Shown here: one piece after another, positions 35,066 to 43,460 of the stretch
Numbering within the stretch: the stretch's first letter is position 1
Layout of the letters: every line of letters begins with the position of its first letter
DNA from: Pontibacter sp. HSC-14F20
GTDB lineage: Bacteria; Bacteroidota; Bacteroidia; Cytophagales; Hymenobacteraceae
Direction of reading: 5' to 3'
NCBI RefSeq assembly: GCF_019599265.1
Contig: NZ_JAHZTC010000008.1
Span: 156,620-220,619, forward strand
DNA length: 64,000 nt
Notes under the pieces: generated by a model
The model's input: the letters and a program-made list of their open reading frames with translations, nothing else
Told to the model about the DNA's origin: nothing
Databases searched by the model: none
Program-made: the position numbers and the translations under genes

Positions 35066-35389
35066 ATGAAAAGACTTATCCTGCAAAGCACCCTCACGCC
35101 CCAGCTACTGCTATATGGTGGGATGGCGCTCATTATGTGGCCCACTGCGCTGCGAATGCTGGGCACTCTGAATTTTGAAAACAATGTTAGCCCCGCTTTT
35201 CTGTATGCAGGTATAGTCGTGATGCTCGTAGGAGTTGCCTTGCGCGTGTACCAGGAGAAGCAGGCAGGATCGTCTGTCGTGAAAGGTTATCTGTTTCGGG
35301 TAGTTGCAGGTATAGCCATAGCCACCATGATGATGCTGACAGGTATCATTAAAACCCCAGCGTTTCTGCAAAATCTGTTTCAGGGATAA
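35066..35389 (+). CDS. Small membrane protein of unknown function
   Basis: A 107-residue protein with three likely membrane spans: about residues 12-28 (LLLYGGMALIMWPTALRM), 44-62 (FLYAGIVVMLVGVALRVY) and 78-95 (YLFRVVAGIAIATMMMLTG). No family recognised. It ends 4 bp before a palindromic motif pair and 28 bp before a bidirectional terminator. Confidence 0.68.
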   Translation: MKRLILQSTLTPQLLLYGGMALIMWPTALRMLGTLNFENNVSPAFLYAGIVVMLVGVALRVYQEKQAGSSVVKGYLFRVVAGIAIATMMMLTGIIKTPAFLQNLFQG

Positions 35390-35393
35390 CCTA

Positions 35394-35411
35394 CTATACC
35401 TGCAGGTATAG
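35394..35411. repeat. Perfect 18-bp palindrome of two AGGTATAG motifs
   Basis: CTATACCTGCAGGTATAG reads the same on both strands. It lies between the membrane protein gene and the tsf terminator. Confidence 0.85.
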
Positions 35412-35417
35412 ACAAAC

Positions 35418-35450
35418 AAAAAAGGCTCTGATTTCTCAGAGCCTTTTTTA
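35418..35450. terminator. Bidirectional terminator between the 35066 gene and tsf
   Basis: AAAAAAGGCTCTGA pairs with TCAGAGCCTTTTTT around a 4-nt loop, with A-run and T-run on opposite sides, so it works for both convergent genes. Confidence 0.88.
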
Positions 35451-35469
35451 ATATGAAAACTAACGTGGA

Positions 35470-36303
35470 TTAGCCGATAGCTACTCGCTTGAACTCGGTT
35501 ACAGTCAAACCTTTGCTTGTCTTCTCAAGCAGTTGAGAGATTGTAAGAGAAGAATCTTTTACGAACTCCTGGTTCAACAGTGTGCTCTCTTTGTAGAACT
35601 TGTTCAGTTTACCCTGCGCGATTTTCTCCAGCATTTGCTCTGGCTTGCCTTCAGCACGTGCCTGCTCTTTGCCGATCTCAATCTCACGCTCGATTGTAGC
35701 AGCATCAACACCGTCTTTGTCCAGCGCGATTGGCTTCATGGCAGCGATTTGCATCGCGATGTCCTTACCAACTTCAGTCACGTCTGTACCGCTGGTGTTG
35801 TTCATACCTACCAATACACCTAACTTACCATTAGAGTGGTTGTAAGCTACAACTTTTTCAGCCTTCACAGTTTCGTAAGAAACTACGTCGATCTTCTCAC
35901 CGATTTTACCCATCAGATCTGTGATGTGGTCTTGCAGTGAACGACCGTCAGCCTGAGGTGCTGCCAGCAATTCTTCTTTAGAAGAAGCGCCAGTAGAAAC
36001 AGCTGCATCCAGTACAGACTGTGCCAGATTCTTGAAGTCTTCCACTTTAGATACCGGCTCAGTTTCGCAAGCAAGTGCAACTACAACACCAGTAGCGCCG
36101 TCTTCGCTCACGTTTGTCAACACGATACCTTCAGAAGTAGCATTGTCAGCACGCTTGCTGGCAATTTTCTGACCTTGCTTACGCAGAATATCTTTAGCAG
36201 CTTCGAAGTCACCGTTGGCTTCTGTAAGTGCTTTTTTGCAATCCATCATACCTGCACCAGTTTCCTGGCGAAGTCTGTTAACGTCTTGTGCTGTAATAGC
36301 CAT
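35470..36303 (-). CDS. tsf: Elongation factor Ts
   Basis: EF-Ts regenerates EF-Tu-GTP. The N-terminal UBA-like region has VNRLRQETGAGMMDCKKALTEA and the core contains ACETEPVSKVEDF, the usual EF-Tu contact region. It has 277 residues. It is the last gene of the rplM-rpsI-rpsB-tsf group on the minus strand, 184 bp behind rpsB. This gene block carries no GGTATA motif, consistent with codon selection in highly expressed genes. Confidence 0.96.
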   Translation of the reverse strand: MAITAQDVNRLRQETGAGMMDCKKALTEANGDFEAAKDILRKQGQKIASKRADNATSEGIVLTNVSEDGATGVVVALACETEPVSKVEDFKNLAQSVLDAAVSTGASSKEELLAAPQADGRSLQDHITDLMGKIGEKIDVVSYETVKAEKVVAYNHSNGKLGVLVGMNNTSGTDVTEVGKDIAMQIAAMKPIALDKDGVDAATIEREIEIGKEQARAEGKPEQMLEKIAQGKLNKFYKESTLLNQEFVKDSSLTISQLLEKTSKGLTVTEFKRVAIG

Positions 36304-36487
36304 CTTTCTTATAATTAGAAATTAAAAATTATAAATTAGAAATCCTTTGTGAAAAGGAGTTAGCGCGAAATGCTGCCTGAAAATTATCGTTGGCTCTCCT
36401 GCTCTAACTACTCCCCTAAAACAAACTGAACATTGAAGCTTAAGGGCCCAATGTTCAGTTTATTGACTATGCTATATGCATGCGAGA

Positions 36488-37255
36488 TTATTGCTCGTCA
36501 GCTTCCTGCTTGGCTTTGATGCCTTCTTCTTCAGAACGCTTACGCTCAGTCTCTTCTTTGTCTACTTTACGCTCAGACAGACCTTCTTCGATTGCCTTAC
36601 CGATAATAGAAACGATAAGTGCAATAGATTTAGACGCATCGTCGTTTGCTGGAATTGGGAAGTCAACCGTCTCTGGGTTAGAGTTTGTATCGCAAACTGC
36701 GAATACAGGCAGGTTCAACTTCTGTGCTTCCTTCACGGCAATGTGTTCACGCTTCACGTCCACAATGAACAGAGCAGCTGGCAGGCGAGACAAGTCGGCA
36801 ATACCGCCCAGTACACGCTCCAGTTTCTCACGCTCACGAGAAAGCATCAGACGCTCACGCTTTGCAATCGCTGCATAAGCCGTGTTGTCTTTTACCATCT
36901 TGTCGATCGTAGACATTTTCTTAAGTGACTTACGCACAGTAGCGAAGTTCGTCAGCATACCACCCAACCAACGGTCAGTTACATAAGGCATTTTCAGACG
37001 ACGTGCTTCTTCAGCTACGATATCTTGTGCCTGCTTTTTGGTAGCTACGAAAAGGATTTTGCGACCAGACTTAGCGATGTTCTTGATAGCTGAAGTAGCT
37101 TCTTCAAGGGCAACCAAAGTTTTGTTCAGGTCAATGATGTGGATCCCGTTCTTCTCCATGAAGATGTACGGAGCCATTTTCGGATCCCACTTGCGGGTAA
37201 GGTGACCGAAGTGAACACCTGCCTCAAGTAATTCTTTATAATTAGTACTTGCCAT
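36488..37255 (-). CDS. rpsB: 30S ribosomal protein S2
   Basis: A 255-residue S2 protein of the small ribosomal subunit. Landmarks are [19 protein letters not shown] at residue 9, [25 protein letters not shown] and [19 protein letters not shown]. The acidic Glu/Lys-rich tail after residue 230 is variable in the family. It follows rpsI at 21 bp and precedes tsf, the standard Bacteroidota order. Confidence 0.97.
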   Translation of the reverse strand: MASTNYKELLEAGVHFGHLTRKWDPKMAPYIFMEKNGIHIIDLNKTLVALEEATSAIKNIAKSGRKILFVATKKQAQDIVAEEARRLKMPYVTDRWLGGMLTNFATVRKSLKKMSTIDKMVKDNTAYAAIAKRERLMLSREREKLERVLGGIADLSRLPAALFIVDVKREHIAVKEAQKLNLPVFAVCDTNSNPETVDFPIPANDDASKSIALIVSIIGKAIEEGLSERKVDKEETERKRSEEEGIKAKQEADEQ

Positions 37256-37276
37256 GTTGTTGATACACCTTTAATA

Positions 37277-37663
37277 TTAACGTTTACTGAACTGGAATGA
37301 ACGACGCGCTTTGCGCTTACCGAACTTCTTACGCTCCACCATACGAGGATCTCTGGTTACGAATCCTTCTTTGCGGAGTGCAGATTTAGTCTCGGCGTTT
37401 TCTACTACCAGTGCTTTCGCGATAGCAAGTCTAAGTGCTTCAGCCTGGCCGCTTACACCACCACCTTTTAGATTAGCAGTAACATCGTACTTGCCAATAG
37501 CTTCTAAGGTTTGAAACGGCTGATTCACAATAGTTTGCAGTACTTCGTCAGGGAAGTATGCCTTGATATCTTTACCGTTAATAGTGATATTCCCTTGCCC
37601 GGCCGTCATGTAGATACGAGCCACCGAGGTTTTTCTTCTACCAGATGTATTGATAACTTCCAT
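37277..37663 (-). CDS. rpsI: 30S ribosomal protein S9
   Basis: A 128-residue S9. It shows SGRRKTSVARIYMTAGQG at the N-terminus, LKGGGVSGQAEALRLAIAKAL in the centre, and the C-terminal tail ending QFSKR that reaches the P-site tRNA. Six bp behind rplM, the usual pair. Confidence 0.97.
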   Translation of the reverse strand: MEVINTSGRRKTSVARIYMTAGQGNITINGKDIKAYFPDEVLQTIVNQPFQTLEAIGKYDVTANLKGGGVSGQAEALRLAIAKALVVENAETKSALRKEGFVTRDPRMVERKKFGKRKARRSFQFSKR

Positions 37664-37669
37664 TAATTA

Positions 37670-38119
37670 TTAGATGTTGAGGGTTAATTCTTTAGGCTGC
37701 TGAGCTGCAAATGGATGCTCGCTTCCTGCAAAAACATGAAGATTACGGAATAGCTCGCGGCCTAGTGGGCCTTTAGGCAACATGCCACGAACAGCGCGCT
37801 CAACGAGCAGCGTTGATGATTTAGCCTTCAGCTCACGTGGAGAAGTCTTGCGCTGACCACCTGGGTAACCAGTGTGCGACAGGTAGTACTTCTGATCCCA
37901 CTTGCGACCAGTGAAACGTGTGTCATCAGCATTGATAACGATTACGTTGTCGCCGCAGTCAGCGTTTGGCGTGTACGAAGGCTTGTTCTTGCCTCTCAGG
38001 ATCTTGGCGATTTCAGACGCCACGCGACCCAAGCTTCCTTGCCCTGCATCAATAATCACCCAGCCTTTGTTGGCTGTCTTCTTATTGACAGTAAGGGTCT
38101 TATAACTTAAATGATCCAT
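37670..38119 (-). CDS. rplM: 50S ribosomal protein L13
   Basis: A 149-residue L13 of the large ribosomal subunit: VIDAGQGSLGRVASEIAKIL, then KYYLSHTGYPGGQRK and RAVRGMLPKGPLGRELFRNL are all typical. First gene of the ribosomal operon, with a near-consensus Bacteroidota promoter upstream. Confidence 0.97.
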   Translation of the reverse strand: MDHLSYKTLTVNKKTANKGWVIIDAGQGSLGRVASEIAKILRGKNKPSYTPNADCGDNVIVINADDTRFTGRKWDQKYYLSHTGYPGGQRKTSPRELKAKSSTLLVERAVRGMLPKGPLGRELFRNLHVFAGSEHPFAAQQPKELTLNI

Positions 38120-38186
38120 TTTTGGTGGTTGTAAGCGATTTATTTAACAATTAATTTTTCTCTCGAGGGTTCTTGAAAAATGGTCA

Positions 38187-38218
38187 CAAAGATAGAAACT
38201 CTTTATTTGATATGCAAT
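38187..38218 (-). promoter_or_regulatory. Near-consensus Bacteroidota promoter of the rplM operon
   Basis: On the minus strand ATTG (38215-38218) is followed after exactly 20 bp by TATCTTTG (38187-38194), matching the TTTG-N19-21-TAnnTTTG architecture of the primary Bacteroidota sigma factor. It lies 68 bp upstream of the rplM start. Confidence 0.8.
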
Positions 38219-38323
38219 ACTTGGTATAGAAATATGCTGGAACACAGAGGAATACTGAAAAGAAGGCAGTGGCACAAAGCTGCGCCACCGCCTATAAGCT
38301 AATCTAGTATCTATACCTGTAGG

Positions 38324-40768
38324 TTATCTCGGAGCAAGGGTTGTCGCAATGCGAACTTCTCCTGTCTTTTTGTTTCCCTGCACGATCACAATATTATCAG
38401 CGTCCAATAGATTTTTCAATGCGCCTGCATTGTAGGTGGCACTAGCACGTGACTTCTTATTTAGAGAAGCAAGCACTATGTTCAGGCTGCTAATCTTGCC
38501 ACCATCATACTTCTCGTTGAAAGTAAGGTCAAAGTTATTTTCTCTGAATGCCCTTTGTACTACTTCCAGTTCTCTTTTTGTAATCTCCTCTGGCCAAAGG
38601 AAATAGGTAACAAACTCTTCGGTTTCAACCAGTCGAGCTCCGCCTGCTTTAGGTATAGCCGGACCGTCATACCTGGTTGGAGGTGGCGGCGGAAGCTGCT
38701 CACCAGAAGGTGCCGGAGGTACGGGTGGAATTGCCTCTTTGCCAGGTGCAGGAGGTGGAGGTGGTGTGCCTGGAGCATCTGGTGCAGCTGGTGGTGGTGG
38801 CACAAGATGCTTCAGTTTTTTGTTGAACTCCTGTACCTGGCGGGAGTCTTTTTTTTGCTTTGTGATGATAGAAACAACCCCTGTAACAGTTTTGTCACCT
38901 AGTAGTTGTTGAGCGGCCTCGTCCTTAAAGATGCTTGTGCTGTGAATAGCCTTCTGGTCACGTGTTAGGGCTAGTGCGGCTTCTTTATTGGACTTTTTCC
39001 CATCAATGAAGTAGGATATGTTGGTTGGCATCGCCCCTTCCGCCCCTATAGATTCTTCTTTTCTGATATGAGGTGGCGCAGGCAATTCCTCCTTTATCAT
39101 CACAGGCGGTGGGGGGGGCAGTAAGCCCGGAAACGCGCCATACTTACTTTTTGCCTTGGCCATGCTCGTCTGGTCATTCAGGTTATACATTTCAGTGGTG
39201 CCCGATTTCAGGAATAGCACTACTGCTTGCGGACCTTTCTCTGGATGAATCTTCCAGCCAACTTTATCAATGGTCGGGTTTCTTTTCAGGAAGTTGGTAT
39301 ACTCCACTGGCAGGTTGTTCCGGTCCTGGTAGTAGCCAATATCTGTTGGCGAGAAAATACGCTCTCCGTTCTGTTGCTGTACAGCATCATCATTCTGAGA
39401 TTCAAACTCTGCTCTGGACATAACCTGAGCAGCACCAAGGCCTGACGGAAACTGACCATACTTTTTTTCAGCCACAGCACGACTCTTCTTATCAGCCATG
39501 TTGTAGATTTCCTCCGTCGACTCCAGGCGTACTCTGATCTCGTTACTGGATACCCATTCGATTTTACTTACCTGCGGATTGCGGGCATAAAAAGCCTTGT
39601 GCTCTGCAGCCACTTTTTTAGCTCTTTCGTTTTGGTCCGGATTGTCCCTTCTGGCAACGGGTGGTGCGCTTGGCATTTCGCCATACTTCAGCTCGGCCGA
39701 GGCCATGCTTTGCCTGTCACCAAAGGTATAGACCTCTTCAGCACCAGACTTGAGCGCAACTACTATTTTCCTGTTCGATCTCCAGGATATTCGGTTTACC
39801 TCAGGGTTGCGGGCATAGAAGGCAGCGTATTCGTCAGTTGGGTCAGTAGGAGCCTGTGTTGCTTCATCGGGGAATATGGCTTCCGTCATAGTGGCAATAT
39901 CGTCCTGGGAAGCGCTCCGGAAGGCAACCAATAGCACCGTTACGAGGGGTAGCACAACCAGCAATCTGAGCCGGTTGGCTTTATTTGTGGGCATTTTGTT
40001 CATCATGGCAATTCGTCGTTTAAGTGAGGGAAAATTAAACTGATTGGCAATCTGAGGTTGTGTGGCGCCTACAACTTTCAGTAAGAGGTATTGGTATGCT
40101 ACTCTGTCGACGCCAGCATTTACAACATGCTGATCGGCTATAAATTCAAGATTTTCTTTCATAGCCTGCTTCATGAGCCACACACCCGGGTTGAACCAGT
40201 AAAACACGGTGCTCAGCTCAGCCAGCAGCACATCCAGGGTATGCCAGCCGTTCACATGTATCTGCTCGTGCCGCAATATCGATTCCAGCTCAGGTGACTT
40301 GTGCTGGGCCGGGTTCAGGTAGATGGTTTTCCAGAACGAAAAGGCTTCGCTTATACCTGGCACCTTCCGGAATTCCACCCCTTGGTAAAAGGCGGGCACC
40401 GAGGTGCGGTGTATCCGGTAAAGCGAGGCAAACTGCACGGCCAGCCGCAGCAGCATCAGTCCGCAGCCGAGCCAGAACAGCGCGACAGGTATAAGCCAGT
40501 AGTCGAACGCCGCCTGTTCAGGTATAGGGGCCGGTGACCAGGCAGGCAACACAACGGCATAGGTTTGAATTGCTGCAAGTTCATCGTGTTTGCTGAATAG
40601 CTCCGAGAGGTCTACCAGCGGATAGACGGCCGAGAAGAGGATGCCGAATACCAGGAAAAGCCGGTTGAGGTGATAGAACGTGAGTTTGCGCAGCACCAGG
40701 TGGTAAGCCAGGTAGAACAGTACCAAGGCTATGTTCGCTTTCAGCAGGTATAGGAGCAGGGCTGGCAT
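38324..40768 (-). CDS. M56 (BlaR1-type) membrane metallopeptidase with repeats and Pro-rich region
   Basis: An 814-residue inner-membrane signalling protease. Four membrane segments are near residues 6-25, 35-50, 91-110 and 265-283. The zinc site HEQIH (167-171) and downstream ENLEFIADQHV match peptidase family M56 (BlaR1/MecR1). The C-terminal periplasmic part is unusual: three copies of a 55-60 residue module at about 313-366, 387-441 and 488-548 (pattern FYARNPxVxxIxW...YxxxDxxSMAxAexKYGxfP), a segment PTNISYFIDGKKSNKEAAL at 581-600, and Pro-rich tracts (PPPPP). It is 1 bp after the BlaI-type repressor gene, which is its likely cleavage target. Confidence 0.88.
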   Translation of the reverse strand: MPALLLYLLKANIALVLFYLAYHLVLRKLTFYHLNRLFLVFGILFSAVYPLVDLSELFSKHDELAAIQTYAVVLPAWSPAPIPEQAAFDYWLIPVALFWLGCGLMLLRLAVQFASLYRIHRTSVPAFYQGVEFRKVPGISEAFSFWKTIYLNPAQHKSPELESILRHEQIHVNGWHTLDVLLAELSTVFYWFNPGVWLMKQAMKENLEFIADQHVVNAGVDRVAYQYLLLKVVGATQPQIANQFNFPSLKRRIAMMNKMPTNKANRLRLLVVLPLVTVLLVAFRSASQDDIATMTEAIFPDEATQAPTDPTDEYAAFYARNPEVNRISWRSNRKIVVALKSGAEEVYTFGDRQSMASAELKYGEMPSAPPVARRDNPDQNERAKKVAAEHKAFYARNPQVSKIEWVSSNEIRVRLESTEEIYNMADKKSRAVAEKKYGQFPSGLGAAQVMSRAEFESQNDDAVQQQNGERIFSPTDIGYYQDRNNLPVEYTNFLKRNPTIDKVGWKIHPEKGPQAVVLFLKSGTTEMYNLNDQTSMAKAKSKYGAFPGLLPPPPPVMIKEELPAPPHIRKEESIGAEGAMPTNISYFIDGKKSNKEAALALTRDQKAIHSTSIFKDEAAQQLLGDKTVTGVVSIITKQKKDSRQVQEFNKKLKHLVPPPPAAPDAPGTPPPPPAPGKEAIPPVPPAPSGEQLPPPPPTRYDGPAIPKAGGARLVETEEFVTYFLWPEEITKRELEVVQRAFRENNFDLTFNEKYDGGKISSLNIVLASLNKKSRASATYNAGALKNLLDADNIVIVQGNKKTGEVRIATTLAPR

Positions 40769-40769
40769 A

Positions 40770-41135
40770 TCATTTCGTTTTTTTGTTCTCGATCATGTCA
40801 ATAATCTCCTTCAGCTCCTCTGCGCTGATCTGTTTCTCCTTCGCAAAAAATGCTACCAGCTCTTTATAAGAACTCTTGAAATAATCACCGACAAAACCCT
40901 TCATGAAACGCTTCTTATAGTCTGCTTCTTTAATGGCCGGGGTATAGCGGTAGGTGTTGCCATACTTCTCGCTCAGCAGAAAACCCTTCTTCTCTAAGTT
41001 CTTCACCGTAGAGGCCAGTGTGGTATAGGGCGGCTTCGGCTCCTCCAGCTTCTCCAGAAATTCTTTGATGAAACCGCCGTCCAGCGACCAAATCGCCTGC
41101 ATCGCTTCTTCTTCTTGTTGTGTCAGCTTTTCCAT
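40770..41135 (-). CDS. BlaI/MecI/CopY-family repressor
   Basis: A 121-residue winged-helix repressor (EEEAMQAIWSLDGGFIKEFLEKLEEP, then PPYTTLASTVKNLEKKGFL with the recognition helix) with a C-terminal dimerisation helix region. In the known systems the partner BlaR1/MecR1 protease cleaves BlaI after a signal, lifting repression. Here the M56 gene follows with 1 bp between, and two palindromes that fit a dimeric repressor lie directly upstream, so autoregulation is likely. Confidence 0.9.
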   Translation of the reverse strand: MEKLTQQEEEAMQAIWSLDGGFIKEFLEKLEEPKPPYTTLASTVKNLEKKGFLLSEKYGNTYRYTPAIKEADYKKRFMKGFVGDYFKSSYKELVAFFAKEKQISAEELKEIIDMIENKKTK

Positions 41136-41140
41136 ATTTC

Positions 41141-41175
41141 TACGATGTTTTCGTATAGTTACGAAAGTTTCGTAA
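41141..41175 (-). promoter_or_regulatory. Two palindromic operators upstream of the BlaI gene
   Basis: Two palindromes of form TACGA-N5-TCGTA occur at 41141-41155 and 41160-41174; the second extends to a 17-bp perfect palindrome TTACGAAAGTTTCGTAA at 41159-41175. Their centres are 19 bp apart, about two helical turns. They begin 6 bp before the repressor ATG, a classic autoregulatory layout. The half-site TACGA differs from the TACA of the staphylococcal BlaI/MecI operators. Confidence 0.72.
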
Positions 41176-41332
41176 TAAGGTCAAGCGATGAGGTATAATT
41201 CTTTCAAAATTTATTTCAGTCAGGTCTAGAAAGTTTGTCTAGAGCCAATGGAAGCTGTTTTGATAGAAGAGCAGAAACATCTAATTTTAGCTGGCGTCTT
41301 AAGGTATAGCCACCACCAAACCATCATCTGAT

Positions 41333-42313
41333 ATGAAAGCCATACTTGTAAAGCAGCCCGGCGGACCCGAGCAACTGGAGCTGGGCGAATACGAACAGCC
41401 ACTGCCTAAACCTTACGAATTGCTGGTGCGCGTACACGCCACTGCGCTCAACCGTGCCGACACCTTACAGCGACAAGGTAAATACCCGCCTCCGAAGGGA
41501 GAAAGTCCGCTGCTGGGCCTCGAAATAGCCGGAGAGGTGGTGCAGGCAGGTATAAGCTGCACCCGTTTCAAGAAAGGTGACAAAATCATGGGGTTGCTGC
41601 CGGGCGGAGGCTATGCTGAATACGCCGTGATACACGAAGAAATGGCCATGGCTATACCTGAAAACCTGAGCATGGAAGAAGCCGCTGCTATACCTGAAGT
41701 CTTCCTCACGGCCTGGCAGGCGATCTCATGGCTGGGCAAACTGCAGGCTGGCGAGCGGTTGCTTATCCATGCGGGAGCAAGCGGGGTAGGTACAGCAGGT
41801 ATACAGCTTGCCCGCGCCCTAAACGCCGAAGTGCTCGTGACAGCCTCTGAAAAGAAAGTGCAGGCTTGTCTGGACCTTGGAGCGCACAAAGCCATTAACT
41901 ACAAAGAGGTGCCTTTTGAAGAGGAGGTACTCGCTTATACCCACGCAGAAGGAGTTGACGTGATCGTGGACTTTATCGCGGGGCCCTACTTCATGCAAAA
42001 CATCGAATGTCTGCGCCTGGATGGAAGAATGGTGTTGCTGGCGAGTTTGGGCGGTGGCAAAGTAGAAGAGTTTGACCTTCGCAAGATCCTGACCAAACGC
42101 CTGCAGGTGATCGGCTCCACACTGCGCTCCCGTACCCGCGACTACCAGATCAAACTCACGAAAGATATGGCCGCCTTTGCTATACCTTTGTTTAGGAACG
42201 GCACGATCAAGCCGGTAGTAGATTCTGTATTCGATTGGGCAGACGCGGCCGAGGCGCACCGCTACATGGAGGCGAATAAGAATATCGGGAAGATTGTGCT
42301 GCGTGTAAGCTAA
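41333..42313 (+). CDS. NAD(P)H-quinone oxidoreductase, PIG3-like
   Basis: A 326-residue medium-chain dehydrogenase of the quinone-oxidoreductase (zeta-crystallin/PIG3) branch. The nucleotide motif is in IHAGASGVGTAGIQLA near residue 143 and the early MKAILVKQPGGPEQLELGE is typical. The zinc-binding cysteines of alcohol dehydrogenases are missing, as expected. Substrate unknown. It probably ends near the weak hairpin at 42434. Confidence 0.88.
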   Translation: MKAILVKQPGGPEQLELGEYEQPLPKPYELLVRVHATALNRADTLQRQGKYPPPKGESPLLGLEIAGEVVQAGISCTRFKKGDKIMGLLPGGGYAEYAVIHEEMAMAIPENLSMEEAAAIPEVFLTAWQAISWLGKLQAGERLLIHAGASGVGTAGIQLARALNAEVLVTASEKKVQACLDLGAHKAINYKEVPFEEEVLAYTHAEGVDVIVDFIAGPYFMQNIECLRLDGRMVLLASLGGGKVEEFDLRKILTKRLQVIGSTLRSRTRDYQIKLTKDMAAFAIPLFRNGTIKPVVDSVFDWADAAEAHRYMEANKNIGKIVLRVS

Positions 42314-42433
42314 TTTTTTGACAAAGTAAGTTTTCTGCGAAATACTATTTAACGACCGAGTATTGATGATAGCGGATTAATCCTGGATCATAGGTATAGG
42401 TAAAGGTATAGGCGGTCCAAAAGGCTAAAAACA

Positions 42434-42480
42434 AAAAGGACAAAAGAAGCCCGATTTTTCAAGCGTCCTTTGTCCTTTGA
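42434..42480. terminator. Weak convergent hairpin
   Basis: AAAGGACAAA and TTTGTCCTTT (42469-42478) form a 10-bp stem with a 25-nt loop between the convergent quinone oxidoreductase and RluA genes. Confidence 0.4.
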
Positions 42481-42501
42481 CAAATGGTCTATTGTCAAAA
42501 A

Positions 42502-43215
42502 CTAACTATACTGCCGAAGTTGCTTGATCAGCACGGCCATGTCTTTCGGATAGGGTGCTTCAATTTTGATCGGCTCCTCGTTCATCAGCCTGAAGCCAAT
42601 GGCATGCGAGTGCAGCGCAAAGCGTTTGATAAGCGGCTGCTCTTCAGTTTGCTGCTTTAGGTTGAACTTGCGCTTCAGGGTGCTCAGGTATAGCGGCTCT
42701 CCACCATACAACTCATCCCCCACAATAGGTGCTCCCAAAAACGCCAGGTGCACACGAATCTGGTGCAGGCGACCTGTCACCGGCATACATTCCAGCAAGG
42801 TGTGGCGACTGTAGCTTTCCAGCGTAGTAAAGTACGTTTCGGCAGGTTTGCCCTGCGGCGTGAGTTTAGCTACACCTTTGGCACCTGCCAGTATCGAACG
42901 GTTCACTAGTTGGTCTTCAAATTTGTGCACGCCCCAGGCTACGGCATGGTATACCTTGTATACCTCGCGGTGCTCAAACTGCATCGACACGTGGCGGTAA
43001 GCCTCGGGGCTTTTGGCAAACACCAGGCAGCCCGATGTGTCTTTGTCGAGGCGGTGGCAGGCTTGCAGATTTGGGTTGTGTTGCTTTGCCAGCTTAAGCA
43101 GGTTGGTGGTGTTCGGAGTACGGTCCTCGAGTGTAGCCAGAAACGGCGGCTTGTTCACTACCAGAAAGTCCTCGTTCTCAAATATGATCAGGTCTTTAAA
43201 AACCGGGTATTTCAT
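42502..43215 (-). CDS. RluA-family RNA pseudouridine synthase
   Basis: A 237-residue pseudouridine synthase converting uridines in rRNA or tRNA. The catalytic Asp is in ACHRLDKDTSGCLVFAKS near residue 57, and RLHQIRVHLAFLGAPIVGDELYG is the family C-terminal motif. No S4 domain is present, so it belongs to the short RluA/TruC-like group. The RNA target cannot be told from the sequence. Confidence 0.88.
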   Translation of the reverse strand: MKYPVFKDLIIFENEDFLVVNKPPFLATLEDRTPNTTNLLKLAKQHNPNLQACHRLDKDTSGCLVFAKSPEAYRHVSMQFEHREVYKVYHAVAWGVHKFEDQLVNRSILAGAKGVAKLTPQGKPAETYFTTLESYSRHTLLECMPVTGRLHQIRVHLAFLGAPIVGDELYGGEPLYLSTLKRKFNLKQQTEEQPLIKRFALHSHAIGFRLMNEEPIKIEAPYPKDMAVLIKQLRQYS

Positions 43216-43265
43216 GCTGTACTGTATCGTTAATGCGCGCAGCTATACCTTAGCCGCACAGCCCG

Positions 43266-43455
43266 CAAAGATACTTATAATTATGGTTGAATGGTTGATG
43301 GTTGTATTGTTGGGTGGATGAATTGTTAATAGCTTGTTGTTGATTACCTAGAGGTGAATAAGGTATAACCTCTGCCTTTCTTTCCTTATCTGAGGTTATA
43401 CCTGCCAATCGTTTTGAGATTTCAACAATTCAACCATTAACAATTTAACAATTCA
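43266..43455. repeat. AT-rich mirrored intergenic element, copy A
   Basis: Two AT-rich arms, with repeated TTGTTG/GAATTGTTAA words on the left (about 43283-43335) and CAACAATT, CAATTTAACAATTC on the right (about 43419-43455), flank a core with AGGTATAAC and GGTTATACCT inverted to one another. A structural relative lies at 50993-51186. No coding capacity. Confidence 0.5.
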
Positions 43456-43460
43456 ATCAA

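Noticed and set aside
43266..43455. CRISPR-like repeats in the AT-rich intergenic element
   Set aside because: Words repeat irregularly, with no unit of 24-40 bp and no spacers.
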